Source: Theocolax elegans (taxonomy: Eukaryota; Arthropoda; Insecta; Hymenoptera; Cerocephalidae). Taken from it: DNA of 64,000 bases. Made by a program: the position numbers and the translations under genes. Position 1 is the first letter of the stretch. Each line of letters begins with the position of its first letter. The DNA is taken from the NCBI GenBank assembly GCA_026168455.1, contig CM047429.1, forward strand, positions 57,913,623 to 57,977,622, read 5' to 3'. The notes under the pieces were generated by a model. The model saw nothing but the letters and a program-made list of their open reading frames with translations, searched no databases and was not told the origin of the DNA. This document shows, one piece after another, positions 14,601-29,200 of this stretch.

Positions 14601-15313
14601 AATTGCATACTATTTTTTATCGCGATACATCTTAGTGTGTGTTATCTAGAATTCTGGACCAAATTAGAAAATTTTTTGTCTACTTTTTGATCTACGTATA
14701 CTACAACGGAAGAAAGTAAAAAATTAAATCAATGCTTTTAGATGAAACAAATGGACTCCATTTCATTAGTTCTGACTCGATGACACAATGACATTTAGAC
14801 ATCTATACTTGTCAACATAATTCACGTAATTGTCACTTAACCTCGACTACCGAAACTAAACCGATGAAACTAGCTTTAACATTAGTTATTAGGTAACAGC
14901 TAAATTATTTAAGAATGTATATTTAAATAAACATATCTAAAAATATATGAAAATTCATGAATGAATTTCCTAAAATTTTAATCCAATTGATGTTCGTTTT
15001 CAAAAATATCATTTATTTATTTATTTATTTTGATTATTTTATTTTGTAGCTGTAATTAATATTAACATATACAAAGAACAATGTAGTACTGTTTATCTAA
15101 ATACACGACAAAACCTCAAATTTTCCAAAATACTTTTAATTTAATCACTTTAAATCTTCCGCAATTAATCGTTCAGTATTATAACTAATTGTCACATCTC
15201 GACATCATTAATTCGCACAGACTTATACGATAATCTCATATAAAATTTCCTTTCCCAGGAATTTCTTGTGATTAAGGACAGGAATAGAGCGTAGCTTTTC
15301 GTGGCTAGAAATA
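8659..15313. other. Non-coding stretch with CpG-rich patches
   Basis: No supported gene. Short CpG-rich patches stand out at about 9500-9640, 12725-12910 and 13660-13990. The 12.7-12.9 kb patch has many CG dinucleotides in an A/T-rich surround and could be a promoter or an enhancer. No splice-bounded exon with a recognisable product was found next to it. Confidence 0.4.
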
Positions 15314-15485
15314 CCCTGGTAGAAAATTGAGCCTATTTCTGGTCAGAATTTCTGGTAAAAATTTTTGAAAATAAGATATTGTTAGAAATCCTTTTCAGAA
15401 AATTTGCAAAATTTCTAGATATACACCAATTTAACGTGTGGTGACCAGAAATTCTGGTCAGAATCTGCGCTATTTTCTACCAGGG
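15314..15485. mobile_element. Short TIR element, family D, complete copy (172 bp)
   Basis: It begins CCCTGGTAGAAAATTGAGCC and ends with the complement of CCCTGGTAGAAAATAGCGC. About 40 bp at each end are inverted copies, and both ends include the TTTCTGGTCAGAAT-type motif. TA lies on both sides (15312-15313 and 15486-15487). A second copy in the opposite orientation lies at 29871-30030. Confidence 0.8.
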
Positions 15486-18400
15486 TAGCTTCGCGAGTTT
15501 TACGGCGGAATCATCCGCGTTGTGTCTCTCTTTCTAGACGGAAAAGAAAACAAGCAGTCCGCGAGTGCGCGCGTAAAGTTTGTCTCTCGTCAACGGGACG
15601 AGGAGCATGCGATACGCTTCCTTTCCGCTTTACGACGCGCATCCAGTTGGCTACCGGCAAAATCCTCTTCATTCATGTGGAGCCCTGCCAGAATCGAGTT
15701 CTTAATTTCGACTCCGCGGTGATACGCGTGATTTCGATCGTTTACCGCGTCAAACCTCTGCACGTGCCACGCCGACAGTTATGGAAGGAGTAACAATAGT
15801 TTCGACAATCAAATAATGCATTAATCGATAATTTCAGTAATAATAAATTAATTTTATTTATCTAATGTTGTATATTAGGAATTTTTTGTATATAAGAAAT
15901 TATTATATATTAGACAAGTGTTACTTATGGTATACAAGCAAAGTAAATACTTTTATTCACTAAAAACATGTTAAAATATGTTAAATATGTAGTCCAATAA
16001 CGTGCTTTTTTTACCAAATGTTTACACTGACATATTTTTTAAACTATTGCTCAACTTGGTCATGTACTTCTCTTTCTTTTTTCCGAATTCGGGAAAAGAA
16101 TCCTATTATTCAAAAATTTATTTGTGAATTTATGAATGTCGTGAACGATATTTTTTAATCAAATGTATTTTATAAAAAAAAACTTTGCCTTCAAATTGGG
16201 CTTTTCAAATTATCTCTATTAGTTTTCAAGTTATTACAAAAACTGATTTTTTCATTTTGTGATAATCTGAAACTGATTAGTCGAATGTACTGAAATAAAT
16301 CATATAATGATAGAACATAATACGCATCTCGTCCGATCACGAAAGTTATAACTTTAAAGCAAGCGCGCAGCATTTGCTGCGGTCATCTGTACTCGAATGG
16401 GTGATCCATTCTCGTGCGGCTTTCGGGGTTGGTTAGATGTTTTTTCGCACTTCACAACGTGAGCGGCAGGTGTGGAACATTCGGTTTCGATGTTTGGGCT
16501 TACGCAATGTGACAACACCCAAACAGAATGTTTCAATACACCATGTTATCTTGGGGAAGTTTTCTTAAATTTACACTTTTAAGTTTTCCCTTCCTCACAG
16601 GCATAACTTCGGGCTAATGCGAGACGGTGGGGTTATTTACGGAGGGGTAAGCACCCTCACAGAGGTGGTGGGTGAACACCATAAAAATCTGACAGGTCGT
16701 TTCAAAAGGAAGTTTCAAAAGGGCACGAACAAGAATATAAAAAATAGTCACTATATACTGTAAAAATTTCAGGTAATTCTATTGCAAAGCTTTTAAGCTG
16801 CTTCAAATTTTGAAAAAGGTAGTCTTTATGGTAATAACTATCCTTATATTTTTTCAGCTAAAAACATTTGTAATCATGAAAGTAATTGAGCATTATATTT
16901 TTTTTTTTGATAAAATTGTTTATTGCTATTATGTCTGAAACTAATAGGTCAAATTGGTTGCAAATATGGTACCAATATAATACTTAAATTATGTGATTGA
17001 ATAAACCAATAATTTTGGTATCGATTAGAAAATTATTAGAAACATTGAATAAAGTTGAATTAAAACTATACATATATATAAGAGTAATTATAATAATTTC
17101 GATATGATAAGAGATTAAGATAAGTTGCAAAGGATTCAGAAATTTCGTTTACCTTGCTATCAAAGTAATGTTTCATGAAATACTTCCATTCTAAATATGC
17201 AGCACAAAATTATTCCAAATTCAGTTTTACATTTGTATTTGCAAATGCAGTTGAAAACTTAAATATGTTAAGATTATTACACAGATATTGCAAAGTCCGA
17301 GTTTTTCCTGAAGATCTATATAGAAAAAGTTAAAAACCACTTGGCATATCTATCGAGAAGATGCAACGACATCCAACACTTATTAATACAACGAAATAAC
17401 CTACGAAACGTTATTATCCGTTGAATAAACAATATAAATTTTCATTCATTCAACAAGCTGAGCACGTATTAATAGATCGTGCATTTCAACAAACACATTG
17501 CAAACTTTGCCAAAATGTTTTTCGGTACACAACTAAAATACATGCGATCGGGATGAAAAAAAAATGTCGAAAGCATCAATAAATATCGCTTAAGAATAGA
17601 AAAAGCGCTTGCGCCCGAGCAACAAAAGAGCGGGAGAGAAAGAGAGATAAAAAAGCTCAAACGGAAGAGCCAGTTGTCGTTTGGTTCCCTTTCGTTAACT
17701 GTATTTCATTCATATTATTATCCTGGCATTCGCGCGAGGAATCGCGCTTTAATTTTAGATTTCCCGGTCCGATGTGCCCGCGCAAAGATGTGACCAGGAA
17801 AAATTATTTGGTGTGGGTGCAGATCTCAACCTTCAAGCTGTGTTTCCAAATTTATCGAAACTTTTTTGACATTTTCAGTATCGAATGTTTCATTCTTAAA
17901 ATAATTTAATAACTTGCCTCTAATGCGAATCTAATGCACTCTATTTAGAAAGTCAAATTTATTCGGTTATTAACTTTGGTAATGCGTCAAGTTAATCTTG
18001 CACAGGTTTTTCTACATATTTAGTTGATGGGTTAAATTTGAGAGATATTTTATTTTATGAATCTACTATATAAACAAATATTTCAATAAAAAAGCTTAAT
18101 ATTCTGTATAGAAAGACATTCAAAGAGTGAAGGATTATTTATATGAATCTTTCTAATTTTGTGTTTTTATTGACCCACATTTCTATAATTAGTTGTAATT
18201 GAATTACAAATTTAAATTTAAATTTTGTGTTTACTTTACAACTTACTTGTTCACACATTCCTAGAGTTTATCAAGTTAGTTTTGTTATATTAAACTAATT
18301 TTAGAGTGTAAAGCATTGCAAGTTATCGTATACATGTAGGTATCAACTTATGTATAATAAAAATAGAGGTGTAAATAAATAACACATTACTCGTAGGTTA

Positions 18401-21400
18401 GGAGCCATTCTGTCTGAGTAATAACATTGCAACAACTAAAGTTTAAAAGTCAAGGATACAAATGATTGAAATTGCAATAACATATGAACTGATTTAACGT
18501 TGAAAGTAATAGCTACTTCGAACAATGGCAAATAATTGCAGCAGTGAAAATATAAAATTAGAAAAAAATTTTTTTACTATTGAACATTTAAGGTAATGTG
18601 TTGTCTTACTTTAAAATTGACAACTAAATAAACTAATATTTATTTTCAATTTAGCTAACTACTTTTTAACTATATTAATCTAAGTTTATAGATATTGATA
18701 GAACATTATTAGTTGATGCAAATAAAAAATCGATTCTTTCTGATGAATGTCATGCTGATACCTGATGACTGTCCATTTGGATAGGAGCATAATTACTTGA
18801 ATGCGACCGTGGGAAAATCGATTGAATTTTTCCTTGGGAATTTTTTTCTATTTATAAAATTCTATAGTTAATTAAATATTAATGATTTTTCGTGTCTGGG
18901 ATTATGCATAATGCGATTAGATTTTGTTAACTAAATGTAACTTATATAATGATCGATTTTGGCACGTTACTACTGTTAAATCTATTTTTTTTTTACCAGC
19001 TTCATTCATATATTCTTTGAGCTAAGATGCATTTAAATATACGTAGAGGATATTTTTATAATGAATTAAGAATAGAAGAGAAACTACAAAGTAAAGAGAC
19101 TCTCGCGTTGGATTATTATTAAAAAGAGCATTTCATTTTGATAGCAACGTGCAATATAGCATTGTTTTCTTTACGTGACTTGAAATTAATTCAAATTAAT
19201 TAAAATAAATCACTTAAAATATGCAATAATTTAATATAGTAAATAATTTTCAAGCTATTATAATAAAATATAAGACTTATTTGTCTTATTCTCTATTTAA
19301 CGTTTATTCTGAATTTTTTTAATTTCTACTTTATTGCAAGCATTACCCGCCATTGTAGTATGGTCTTACCGCACACGATAATAACAGAAATAAAAACAAG
19401 TGCATTTTTAACGTATATAAGGAACGAATTAAATATATTATGACAACAAAAAGATGCAATGCAATCTATATAAATGTTATTGATTTCTTTTAGTTATTAC
19501 GATACTTGTGTATTCACGTTCTACTTTTATAATAAGTTTCATATATGTGCGCGCATATGTACAAAATAATAAAATTAGCTTTCAAGTTATTTCTAACCAA
19601 GTTACGAACTCAAAGATCCTTCAACTAAAATAAATCTTACTCGACGTATCGTCTATAATAAAATCTATCGATAATTTCTAAAAGTAAACATCCAATATGT
19701 CTCGTGTACATTCGATTTGCTTATGTTCCATGCGAATGGTTACTTTTGCACAAAGTGAATGTAAGTAACTCGACGCATTAATATATATAATTCCAATAAA
19801 TTGGCTACAAATCAATTAATAGAATAAATTTATAGGTTGTGGAATTGTAATCTTTAAAACCATAATTTAGATGTACCTATCACATATTTTCTTTACCTCG
19901 TGTATACAAATGTATATACACACACGTAGAGGTATACACCTTAACTCAGTCGCGAGAATCAACGAGTCTCTTCGCTCTTCTCTCGGTCGCACCTGGCGTG
20001 CCGTTTTACAGTGCACCTTTTCCATTTTATGCCTTTCCACTATATTTTTTACCGTGTACTTACTAATATTGTATGCACGGACGATGGATGCAATAATTTT
20101 ATAAAATATTAATGAAAATTAGTTAATTGAGTATAAAAAATTAAGCAAGTAAATATACTTAAAAAGAAAACTGTCTATATAACTATTATTCTTGAGATTA
20201 TTCAATTTAAAAAAGTACAATATCATCTCTGCATTATAGAAAAAGTGGAAGCTATAGTATAATGATTAAAAATAGCTATAGTACAGTGTATCCGATCGTA
20301 TTGAACCGTCAACTTTCTTTCTACCAGGATATTAACATATTTAATTTTTGATAATGAACGTTTCAATTATGTATTATCCAATAATATATTAATATTTTAC
20401 ACTTGCACTCTACGGAATAATCTTTTTATAAGTAAAATAGTAAGAAAAAGTATTTTCCTTTTACAAGAAATAAATTAAAAAATGATTAAATTGTAGATAT
20501 ATATACATTATGTTTAAAAACTACATTATTTCTTAGATTATAAAGTGTCACTAAGATGAGCGAATCAAACTTTAATTAAATATTTAAAATGTACAATTTA
20601 CTTAAATATTCTTGAGGTTTTCGCTGCAATTATTTTTGTTTTTATCAATCATACATTATTAATGTCTTAGAAGAAATTAGAGATCTTATATCACATCAAT
20701 TAAAAATGAAATGAGATTATGTGTGAATTAAGATATACTTACAATAATCAATATAGTAAAAAGGTTAAATGTTTGCGGAAAATGTTGATTTTTTTTAAAG
20801 CTCATTGATTCGAAAATTGTTGTTAATTACTCCGGAAAAATTGATACAATTTGAACAAAATACAATTAAAAATAATGAAAGGATAATTAAAAAAAATGAA
20901 TGTAATCATCGTATAGAGTGAAAAAACCAACGACAAACATCAGCAGAGTAAATGCTCTGGCTGCAAAAGCTCACACGAATATCCTTATGACGCTTTCGTC
21001 TGGGATCCTCTTATCTCTTTAGGTTTCAGTATCGGAATGCGCAAACAAACAAAATACCCTGTGGCGTGATATGCAAACGCCATGCGCACGAGAGTATAAA
21101 ATTAGCCGAGCTGCTATTTTCCGTCGGCTTTATAAATATAAAGATCCTTCAACCGAAAATAAGTTCTTCCGGATGCGCATCCACCGGTTGTAATAAACGT
21201 GCAGCCACGCACATCCCTTTGATGCACGTGAATCGAGCCCTATCAACCTCGATGCATTGCGGTAACCCACTAAAATTAGGTCGACCTTCGATGTATAATC
21301 GACGGATTAGCTAGTTTCTTAGATTTACAGTGCTTTTTTCCTATAAAAGCGAAAATAGAAGGCGTTCGTAATTACTAGCGAGAAACGTGAGAGGGTTGGC

Positions 21401-23097
21401 GTTGTTGAAGCGACATCTTCAAAAGTTCTTTGATGTGGTGATTTTTTTCTTCACGATTGTATATTTCAAAGTGATGCTAAATGTTTCTTTTCGCACTGCG
21501 TGATTCATAAAATTTGACGTTTTTAAAGTATACGTTTATAAATCAAATTATAAAAATCATAAATAGTTACTCCGGTTCGCTAGTTGTTTTTTAAATATAG
21601 TCGAAGTAAAAATTATTGTATTATTTGTCATGTTTTATCGAGTAGCTTTTAGTGGTTAGTGTTACGTAGATGCAACGGCAATTCAACGCTTAACGATTAT
21701 AACGTTAAAAATGTATGTAGGATTACACGAAAACGACAATTCTACTAGTCAATTATAGATGTAAGCTATAATCTTACTCGAAGTTTACAACGGGAAGACG
21801 TTTGCGGTGGATACGAAGATACGATCGAATGAGAAATACCTAATAATAATATATTTTATATCATCAACTATAAATTCTTTAAATAAAATATCGTAGTAAT
21901 AAACGTTATTATATAATCGTGGATATTGGATATATAAAAATAGTAACGCTATAATTCAAGATTGACGTTATATAGCACAAAGTGCAGAATTTATTTTACA
22001 AAATTACCATGTACACTTCTTAATTGCGATGAGCTGGAGCTAAAAATATTGTTAATAATGATGCTGGCTACGAACAACAATGTGTGTGTGTGCGTATGTG
22101 TGTGTGTGCGTATGTGTGTGTGTACGTGTATGTGTGCGAGCGCTCGCGTGTAAGGAAAAAAAACCGTTTCACCTTGAAGAATTTCTGAATCCTAAAGTTT
22201 AACAACTTTAGCGAGTACTTTACGAGCATATTCTTAACGAGTCAGTCACAACTATATACGTATGTGCATGCACAGCGATTTATATATCTGGTAACGTGTT
22301 CTTTTCCAACTGTGATATATTTAAAGATGTAAAAAAAGCTAAATATTGACCTTCTGTTTCTATCTTATAGTCGTCATTTTCATTCCGGAATGCTTTGCTG
22401 CGCATTGACTTGGTTATAATTGCATAACATTTTCTTAGTAATATTGACTTGTTCGCGCATCTGTGTTATCGCACATACTGGTCTCACGTTGTTTATGTGG
22501 CATACCATTCCTGATTTGAGGAGCGGATATTTCACAATTTTCGGACATGTACGTACCACGACAGTTATTCCTACTGAAAATGCACCTAACAAAGGTAAAT
22601 CAAAACATTAACATTCTTGATATTAATATTCCAATCCAATTTCTTTTTTTATATAAACCAATTAGCAAAATATTCCATTAAATTAAGATTAAAATAAAGT
22701 AGGAACGTCATTTATTATACGATGCAAAACGATCAACAATTCATTAATCTGTGATATTCTAAGAAAACGAAAGATTATTAATATTTAATAGATTGGTCAG
22801 ATTAATTAATAAAGTGTTAATGATTTCAAATTCTAGATTACATAAAAATTGACGTTTATGTAATCGAGTAAATGATGTAATGAATAATAATATAAAAACG
22901 TTTGAATTAAAAAAATAAATTGATATTAAAATTTCAAGAAAAAGCTTAATTGTTTCAAATTTTAATAATGAAATTTAATTTTTGTAAATGATGTTACAAA
23001 TAACTTCGAAAATTATAATTTTATGTACGTATTTAAATAAAGAGAGAGAATATTTTTTAGATTATCAGTTTTTTATTACACTTATTATTTCCACTTT
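15486..23097. other. Non-coding stretch with several GC-richer islands
   Basis: No supported gene. GC-richer patches lie at about 15490-15790, 16370-16500, 17690-17800 and 20940-21300. A G-rich segment is at 16620-16680. A (TG)n tract lies at 22080-22136. The reading frames have no recognisable domains. Confidence 0.4.
22080..22136. repeat. (TG)n microsatellite
   Basis: Alternating TG units interrupted by CG and TA steps, about 57 bp. It could adopt Z-DNA, but nothing nearby shows a function. Confidence 0.9.
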
Positions 23098-23674
23098 AAG
23101 TACATAGAGTGTCACAACTCCGGGAATCGAATCTTTACCAAATTCTAGGATATGTTTACTATTATAAAAATATAAAGAAAACCAGCGTCTTAGACTAGAA
23201 CGCTCTTTCTTACGATAGATATAAGCAAAAACCAAAAAATTTTGTCAAAAATATTGTTGATTTTAATTACTTATAACTCAAAAACAAATAAGTAAAGACA
23301 GATACTCAAACTTGAAAAATGAGTAAATTTTTTAATTCAAAATAGTCATCAAAATATCGTCGTTAAATTTGTTTTTCTTTCATAACTTATGATCAAATTA
23401 AGATATTTAAGCTTCTTTTTTTTAAATCCAATCTACTCGATTTCAATTTCTTCCTGAATTTAAGTTTCAGTATTTATCTTTATTTGTTTTTGAGTTATAA
23501 GTAATCAAATTCAAGGATTTTTTTGGCAAAATTTTTCGTTATTTGCTTATATCAATCATGAAAAAGGGGATTGGACACTAAATCTCCGGCTTTCTTCAAA
23601 TTTTTATAATAGTAAACATATCCTAGAGTTTGTTAAAAATCCGTTTCCCGGAGATGTGACACTCTCCTCGTAAG
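23098..23674. mobile_element. Long foldback element, family A-related divergent copy
   Basis: Inverted arms of about 250 bp: the left arm carries GAGTGTCACAACTCCGGGAA and the right arm its complement with a few changes. Both arms then run into CTAGGATATGTTTACTATTA. That last block resembles the AGGATATGTTTTCTAATATA block of the 1.1 and 5.2 kb elements, so it looks like a related but distinct subfamily. No coding capacity. Confidence 0.78.
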
Positions 23675-26097
23675 TTTAATTTCAGGTACAGACAATGATA
23701 GTAAGCAAAGTAAGACAATGAATGTTAGAATGTCTTGCTCTAAAATATATCTTTAAACCAAATGAACATATTGCAATGTTTAATAACTTAATGATCGTAC
23801 TGTTTTTATACGCAATTAATTTTCATTATACTTACAAATTTACAAGTAATGTAAAATGCAAATAAATAATGATGTATTTTAAAAATAATGATATAAGACG
23901 TTATTAATCGTACCCGTTATCATATACAAATATAGGGTCGTTAGAACTAAAGCAATGTCGTAAAGTTTTATATTATTTGCAAAATTTTTCCAGAATTTAA
24001 TCCTAATATTATCATATTCAAATGAACTATCGTCACTTGCATTAATATATACAATTTTTATTACACCAGTTTATAAATTTTCCAAAAAGCTCAAGCTACC
24101 ATTTCCTTCATTCGCAAAACTGCATTTATCGCACATACGTGTCAGATATTATCCTGTCCGACTATATATTTTTAGAATTTTGAATTTCATCTAACATTTT
24201 GTAATTTAACCGAAATACGTATACGTAACTGATCGCCTAGGATAAATCCACCGGTTTTGGTCACTGTTCCATTTTTGCGATATATTTTCCAAACATATAA
24301 CAGAGGAAGTCGTGGTTTCGATTTTCTATTTTTGAATTTCACATATTTTTACATATTCTAGATCCTATAACATTGAGGTGATTTAACTTAGACTTACGTG
24401 CATTCAATGAATACATCGATTTTTGAATAGTCGATTATATAAATATATACCGACATATCGAGTATCGATTGAACCAAGTTGAATTCACGCTGCATTTATA
24501 AATTCAAATTGGTTATCGATATTCAAAATCGGAAATGTTACCAGTAAAGCCTAGTAAAGACCAATGGATTTTACCAATTGTGTGGATGTAATATGATTTT
24601 TCTTGTAAAATCGGCTTTATCTTGTTTATTGCTGTAATTACACGTTGCCATTCTTTTGCTCAATGGGCACTCTTAATACCGGGTAATAATAGAAGGAATG
24701 GATAATTAACGATATAATGCAGATATGATTCACGTGCACCAATATAATTCATCGTCATATATTGCTACGCTATTTTTAAAGATAACTATTATTGTATACC
24801 TGTTTATCCGATTCTATGTTATAGATGTGTTTTTCTATCTGTCTTGCGGTGTTGCGTCATTTATTCAAAAATTTTTTAATTACGTGTTTACGTATAAATG
24901 CAAATTTTTTGATATTATTGGAAGTGTAGCGAAGAATGTTTACTTAATCAGGTACTTCATTTTTTTTCAAATTCAATTACGTAATAGTATTAAATTAAAA
25001 AAGTTAAAGGATTTTTTTCGCGTTGAACCATTTTTGCATACAATAAGAAGTAAATTGCTTGAACCGAATAGACTTATTGTTACGCGGGCAAATTTAATGA
25101 TTTTGATATAATATATTTCCTACTTGAAATTGAAAAGTAAGGATTAGAAATCAATGCAAATTTTATGTAGTTTTTAAAACAAAAGTTGATGAGCATTTGT
25201 GATAAATGTATAACGATAATTTTATAAATGATTTAAGAACTTTCTAGTGAAATTTTAATATTATGTTACACAAAACTTGAAATTACTTTATTACCAAAAT
25301 TTAATTCTGAAGATATATTCCATAAATAGTATTGTATATAAGGAGAAAAAATGTCAGTCCAATCAAACATTATGAAATCCTTACAAAAAACATAATGAAC
25401 ACTAACTCATGTGACATAACATTTTTTGTTCATTGTCAGATGTTTCAGTCTGTCGCGTTGTTCATTTTTTCAATACAATATAATATAACGTGTGATCGAA
25501 TTATAAATAACGAAGGAAAAAAAAGAAAATATAAAAAAGGCAATATTCTTATTATTTATTTTAATACACCTATAATTTTCGAATGCAAAGTTAAATTCAA
25601 ATATATTTGGAAAATACACCCACGATGTTAGTCTTTTATCATAATATACGATTGATTTTTACTTCCTGATAGCAACATATTTTGATTGTCAGGGTCAAAT
25701 GGCACAAATAAAACGTGAAAAATACTTGATCATATTTCTTGATTTAAAGATGATAATTGCTTAACGTTTGTTTGTTGTTACCAAGTTTTTCCAAATTTTC
25801 CACGCGTCTGCAGCGAGTATCATTATTTTAAGACAAATCGTACAAAGAAGCATAGTAAGATAAAACAGACACATTCTTATTGGAATTTTTACCATTCTAA
25901 AACGACAATTCATAATTTTCTGAAGATTTTTAAGAATCAAAAAAATGGTTGTTGAAATCATCATAAATTGGCTATAAACTGATGCTATTATCTTAAAGAG
26001 TGAAAGATGTTATAATCTAAGTGATAACAAAATTTGTATAACTATTTGGATAAGGAATTAAAAAGTCGAATACATTTAAATATATGACGTGGATTTA
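23675..26097. other. Non-coding A/T-rich stretch
   Basis: No supported gene. An A/T-rich frame at 24725-25111 could encode 128 residues, and a 67-codon frame lies on the minus strand at 25761-25964. Neither has a recognisable domain. Short inverted repeats near 24417-24437 and 24512-24532 may be another small transposon relic. Confidence 0.4.
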
Positions 26098-26953
26098 ATC
26101 CACGGCTAATTTCAGTTTTGACGTCTCCAAATAAAGCAAAAATTTTTTTGAGGCATACCTCTAGCATGCGACTTTTCTCACTCTTAGAGGTATATAATAG
26201 ATGAATCTAAGGTCCAACACGGAAAAACTGCCTCGGTACATACTTTTTTTTACTTTGAACGTGAAAAAACACGGATTTTAACATTTTTCTGCAATTTTCG
26301 TCAAAAAAGCACCTTAAAATTATGTAAAAGTTACCGCAAAAAATTATTTGATTACAATTCGATTTAAAAGGATTATTTGCCACTTATATTAACAGAAGTG
26401 CGGAAAGTACACATTTGGCTCTCCAAACGCTCGCTTTACATCGTCTTTAGTAAAATCTATCTATGTTTAACTTACATCTATGGTTAAAAAATACTTTAGT
26501 ACCTACACATCTGAAACGTGCTCCAGATTCAAAAGTACACCAAGTTGTGTGGACACACTAAGGTAAAAATTGTCTATTGTTTCATTATTTATCCATGGTC
26601 CACCACAATTTGCGTTCCGATGAGCCTTATAAGTTGAACCCTATAGTTAACGAAGCACAGAAAATGACAAACACTAAGGAATGAAGTTTATGATACTGTA
26701 AATAGTTTTCAAATTGAAGATTGTAAAGTAGAGGAGAATTGCTTAAAAACTAATTTTTTACATCGCAATGGAAAGCGTTTTTTGTAACCAAAGAAACCAG
26801 ATTTACAAATGGTTTTTTCGAATAAGTTTTATGTAGTCTTTGTAATAATAATATATTCTTCATTTTCCATGAATTTTAATAAAAAATAAAAACATCTTCT
26901 ATCATTTTTTTAACCATAAATGTAAGTTAAATGTACTGAAATTAGCCGTGGAT
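26098..26953. mobile_element. Possible TIR element or relic (about 856 bp)
   Basis: An exact 18-bp inverted repeat, ATCCACGGCTAATTTCAG, lies at 26098-26115 and in complement at 26936-26953. A second inverted pair, TTTAACTTACAT followed by TATGGTTAAAAAA, lies near 26465-26490 and 26908-26933, so the right end is repeated inside the element. I see no transposase frame. The boundaries and the class are uncertain. Confidence 0.45.
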
Positions 26954-29164
26954 TCTCATATATATTCCTCATATATCGTCTAAATCATCGAAATCCTTTA
27001 ATTTGATATTGACAAAATATGGTAACTGCATAATCGTCAATAAAGAAGAGATGATGCGCTTGCATTTCGGCTCGAACATCAGTCGCGCAATTTATAAGAT
27101 ATTTTGACTCAGACTAGTAAGGTTAACTATATTAATTCTAAATCATTTTTCTAGTAGACAAGGTAAATGCATTTCAGTACATTAATTAAATAAATTGTAT
27201 ATTTATAAAAATATCAATTCTACTTTAGCACATCATAATTTAAAAAATTTACCTCCATAATATTATTTACCACTATAATCATCGTTTTATAAAAATAATT
27301 TTAATTAACATACATACACAATTACGCGATCATAAAACCAGTTAAAACATGACGTTTTTATCATCATAAACGTTAAAAATTTCTAGCAGGTTCCTATTTT
27401 CCATAATGTCAGCGTATATTTACACTGTTTAAAGTAAATAATTATCTTTTAACTATAGTCAAGTAACTACGAATACATTTTGTATTTTCTTAATATAATG
27501 CATGTATATACATGGATTACATAATTTAAAGAGTTATAATAAATACGAGTTCCAAATAATAGTGCGATAATCAAAGATTAGGTTATAAATGTTTCTAGAT
27601 TTAATTATACATGAATTTATATATTTATAAATAGCTCGACAGATGCGGTGTATAGGTCTATCGCTGTGCAATGCAATGCATGCAAAAAACTACGCTTTTT
27701 CGCGCCACGCGCTCGCAATGTCAGTATCGTCGTTAACGTCAGTTAACGCAACTTGTCTTTCATGCAGAGCTCTGCAGTTCCGACGTGCAAAACCACCGGC
27801 CATCCGCGTATCGAAGCACGCGAAAGCTAACACGGCAGTGCGTCGTTGTTTACATACTGCCAAATCTGCCGGGACACGATGTATCGTCGAGCCTCGTCAA
27901 CCGTTGCTCTTTCAGTACGTCTGATAATAACTTCACTTATTCATTTTTTTTCGATTTTATCAGACGATTGGATCAATGCCTTTTTGCAGTGATCGAGTAA
28001 AACATTAACACGCGAAACGTCGGTGTTGTTAGTGCATCTTTTTGATAATATCTTTATCTCCTGTCGACCAAGTTCTACTTTCTGAAAGCAAAGTTTCTCA
28101 GTCTCATCTTTATACGTGACGCATAATTTCACTTTTACCAACATTCTTCACTGTGCGGTTGACTACGTCGTTCAGGAAATCTGCGATTATCTTTCTTTGT
28201 CCCGTATATTCGCAGCTATACTTCAGTGAACAATGCATGGCTGCAAGCAATCGAAACGACTTCTACCTTGCGTCTCTTGACTTCTTGGGTGGCCGCGAAA
28301 ACCTATTCGAGCTATTGGTGCGGGACTACTATTTCTTTTGTACCTGAATCCAGAGAACGGATTAGTATGTTTATTTCTACATATTCTCGATGCTGGGTCT
28401 CCTCTATCGTTTTATCATTTTAATTTTTTTGGCTACATGAAAGGTTACAAAAATGTGTTGCGTTAAAAAAAATGCGAAAACTCGGATTAATTCCAAACTA
28501 TTCGACCTGATTCTGGGTGTGAACAAGTATTTTTCCGTCTTGTGTAATCTTCTTCGAGAGCAGGACAAACATTAAAATGACGATTATGCATTTCTTTTTT
28601 TTATTTTCACGGTTTTTATATTTCATTTCTAACAATATTGTTCGCATTATAAAGTGTACAATAGAAAAAAGGTTTATAATTTTATAATAAACATTTTGTA
28701 CAATAAAGCTTTTAACAAAAAAAGAACGATACATTTTAATTTATAGCGAAAAAAAGTGCTTTTTTATGTTTCATTATTTTCATCGTTATTATATATTTAT
28801 GTTTAAAACTACTCATTTGAGCGTGAAGTGTACAATAAGAAACATGTTGTGTAATGAAGAGGTGAATATTTTGTCCTTTTAATGCTTTTATGTACAGGAG
28901 TCATGCGTATCGAAATAATGCATAAAAGATGATATTGTGCAATTGTAAATATCGCCATAACTTAAATATTTCTATTCAATACATTTGGATACAGGATTAT
29001 TAACTTTCTTTATGATAAGGAATTATTTACCCTGTAAACTTCAATTAAATCAGTCAACAATCGACTAAGTAGTCTTAAGAAAATAATTACATACATAGAT
29101 GCACATATTTTATAGGAAGAGGGTTAAATATGGTTCATAGTGCACAAATTTTGTTTAAAAGTGG

Positions 29165-29200
<36 letters not shown>

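Noticed and set aside
16619..16680. G-rich segment, possible G-quadruplex
   Set aside because: Only three runs of three or more G are present, so a standard four-run quadruplex cannot form.
24417..24532. Short inverted repeats around CGATTTTTGAATA
   Set aside because: The arms are short and mismatched and no target duplication is visible, so I cannot call it an element.
24725..25111. 128-codon frame, hydrophobic and A/T-rich
   Set aside because: Composition mirrors the background (Phe, Ile, Tyr, Lys), there is no known motif, and neighbouring frames look the same. It could be a chance ORF.
27643..27924. 93-codon frame on the plus strand over a CpG-rich island
   Set aside because: It is GC-driven, has no recognisable domain, overlaps other frames of similar quality and has no convincing splice context.
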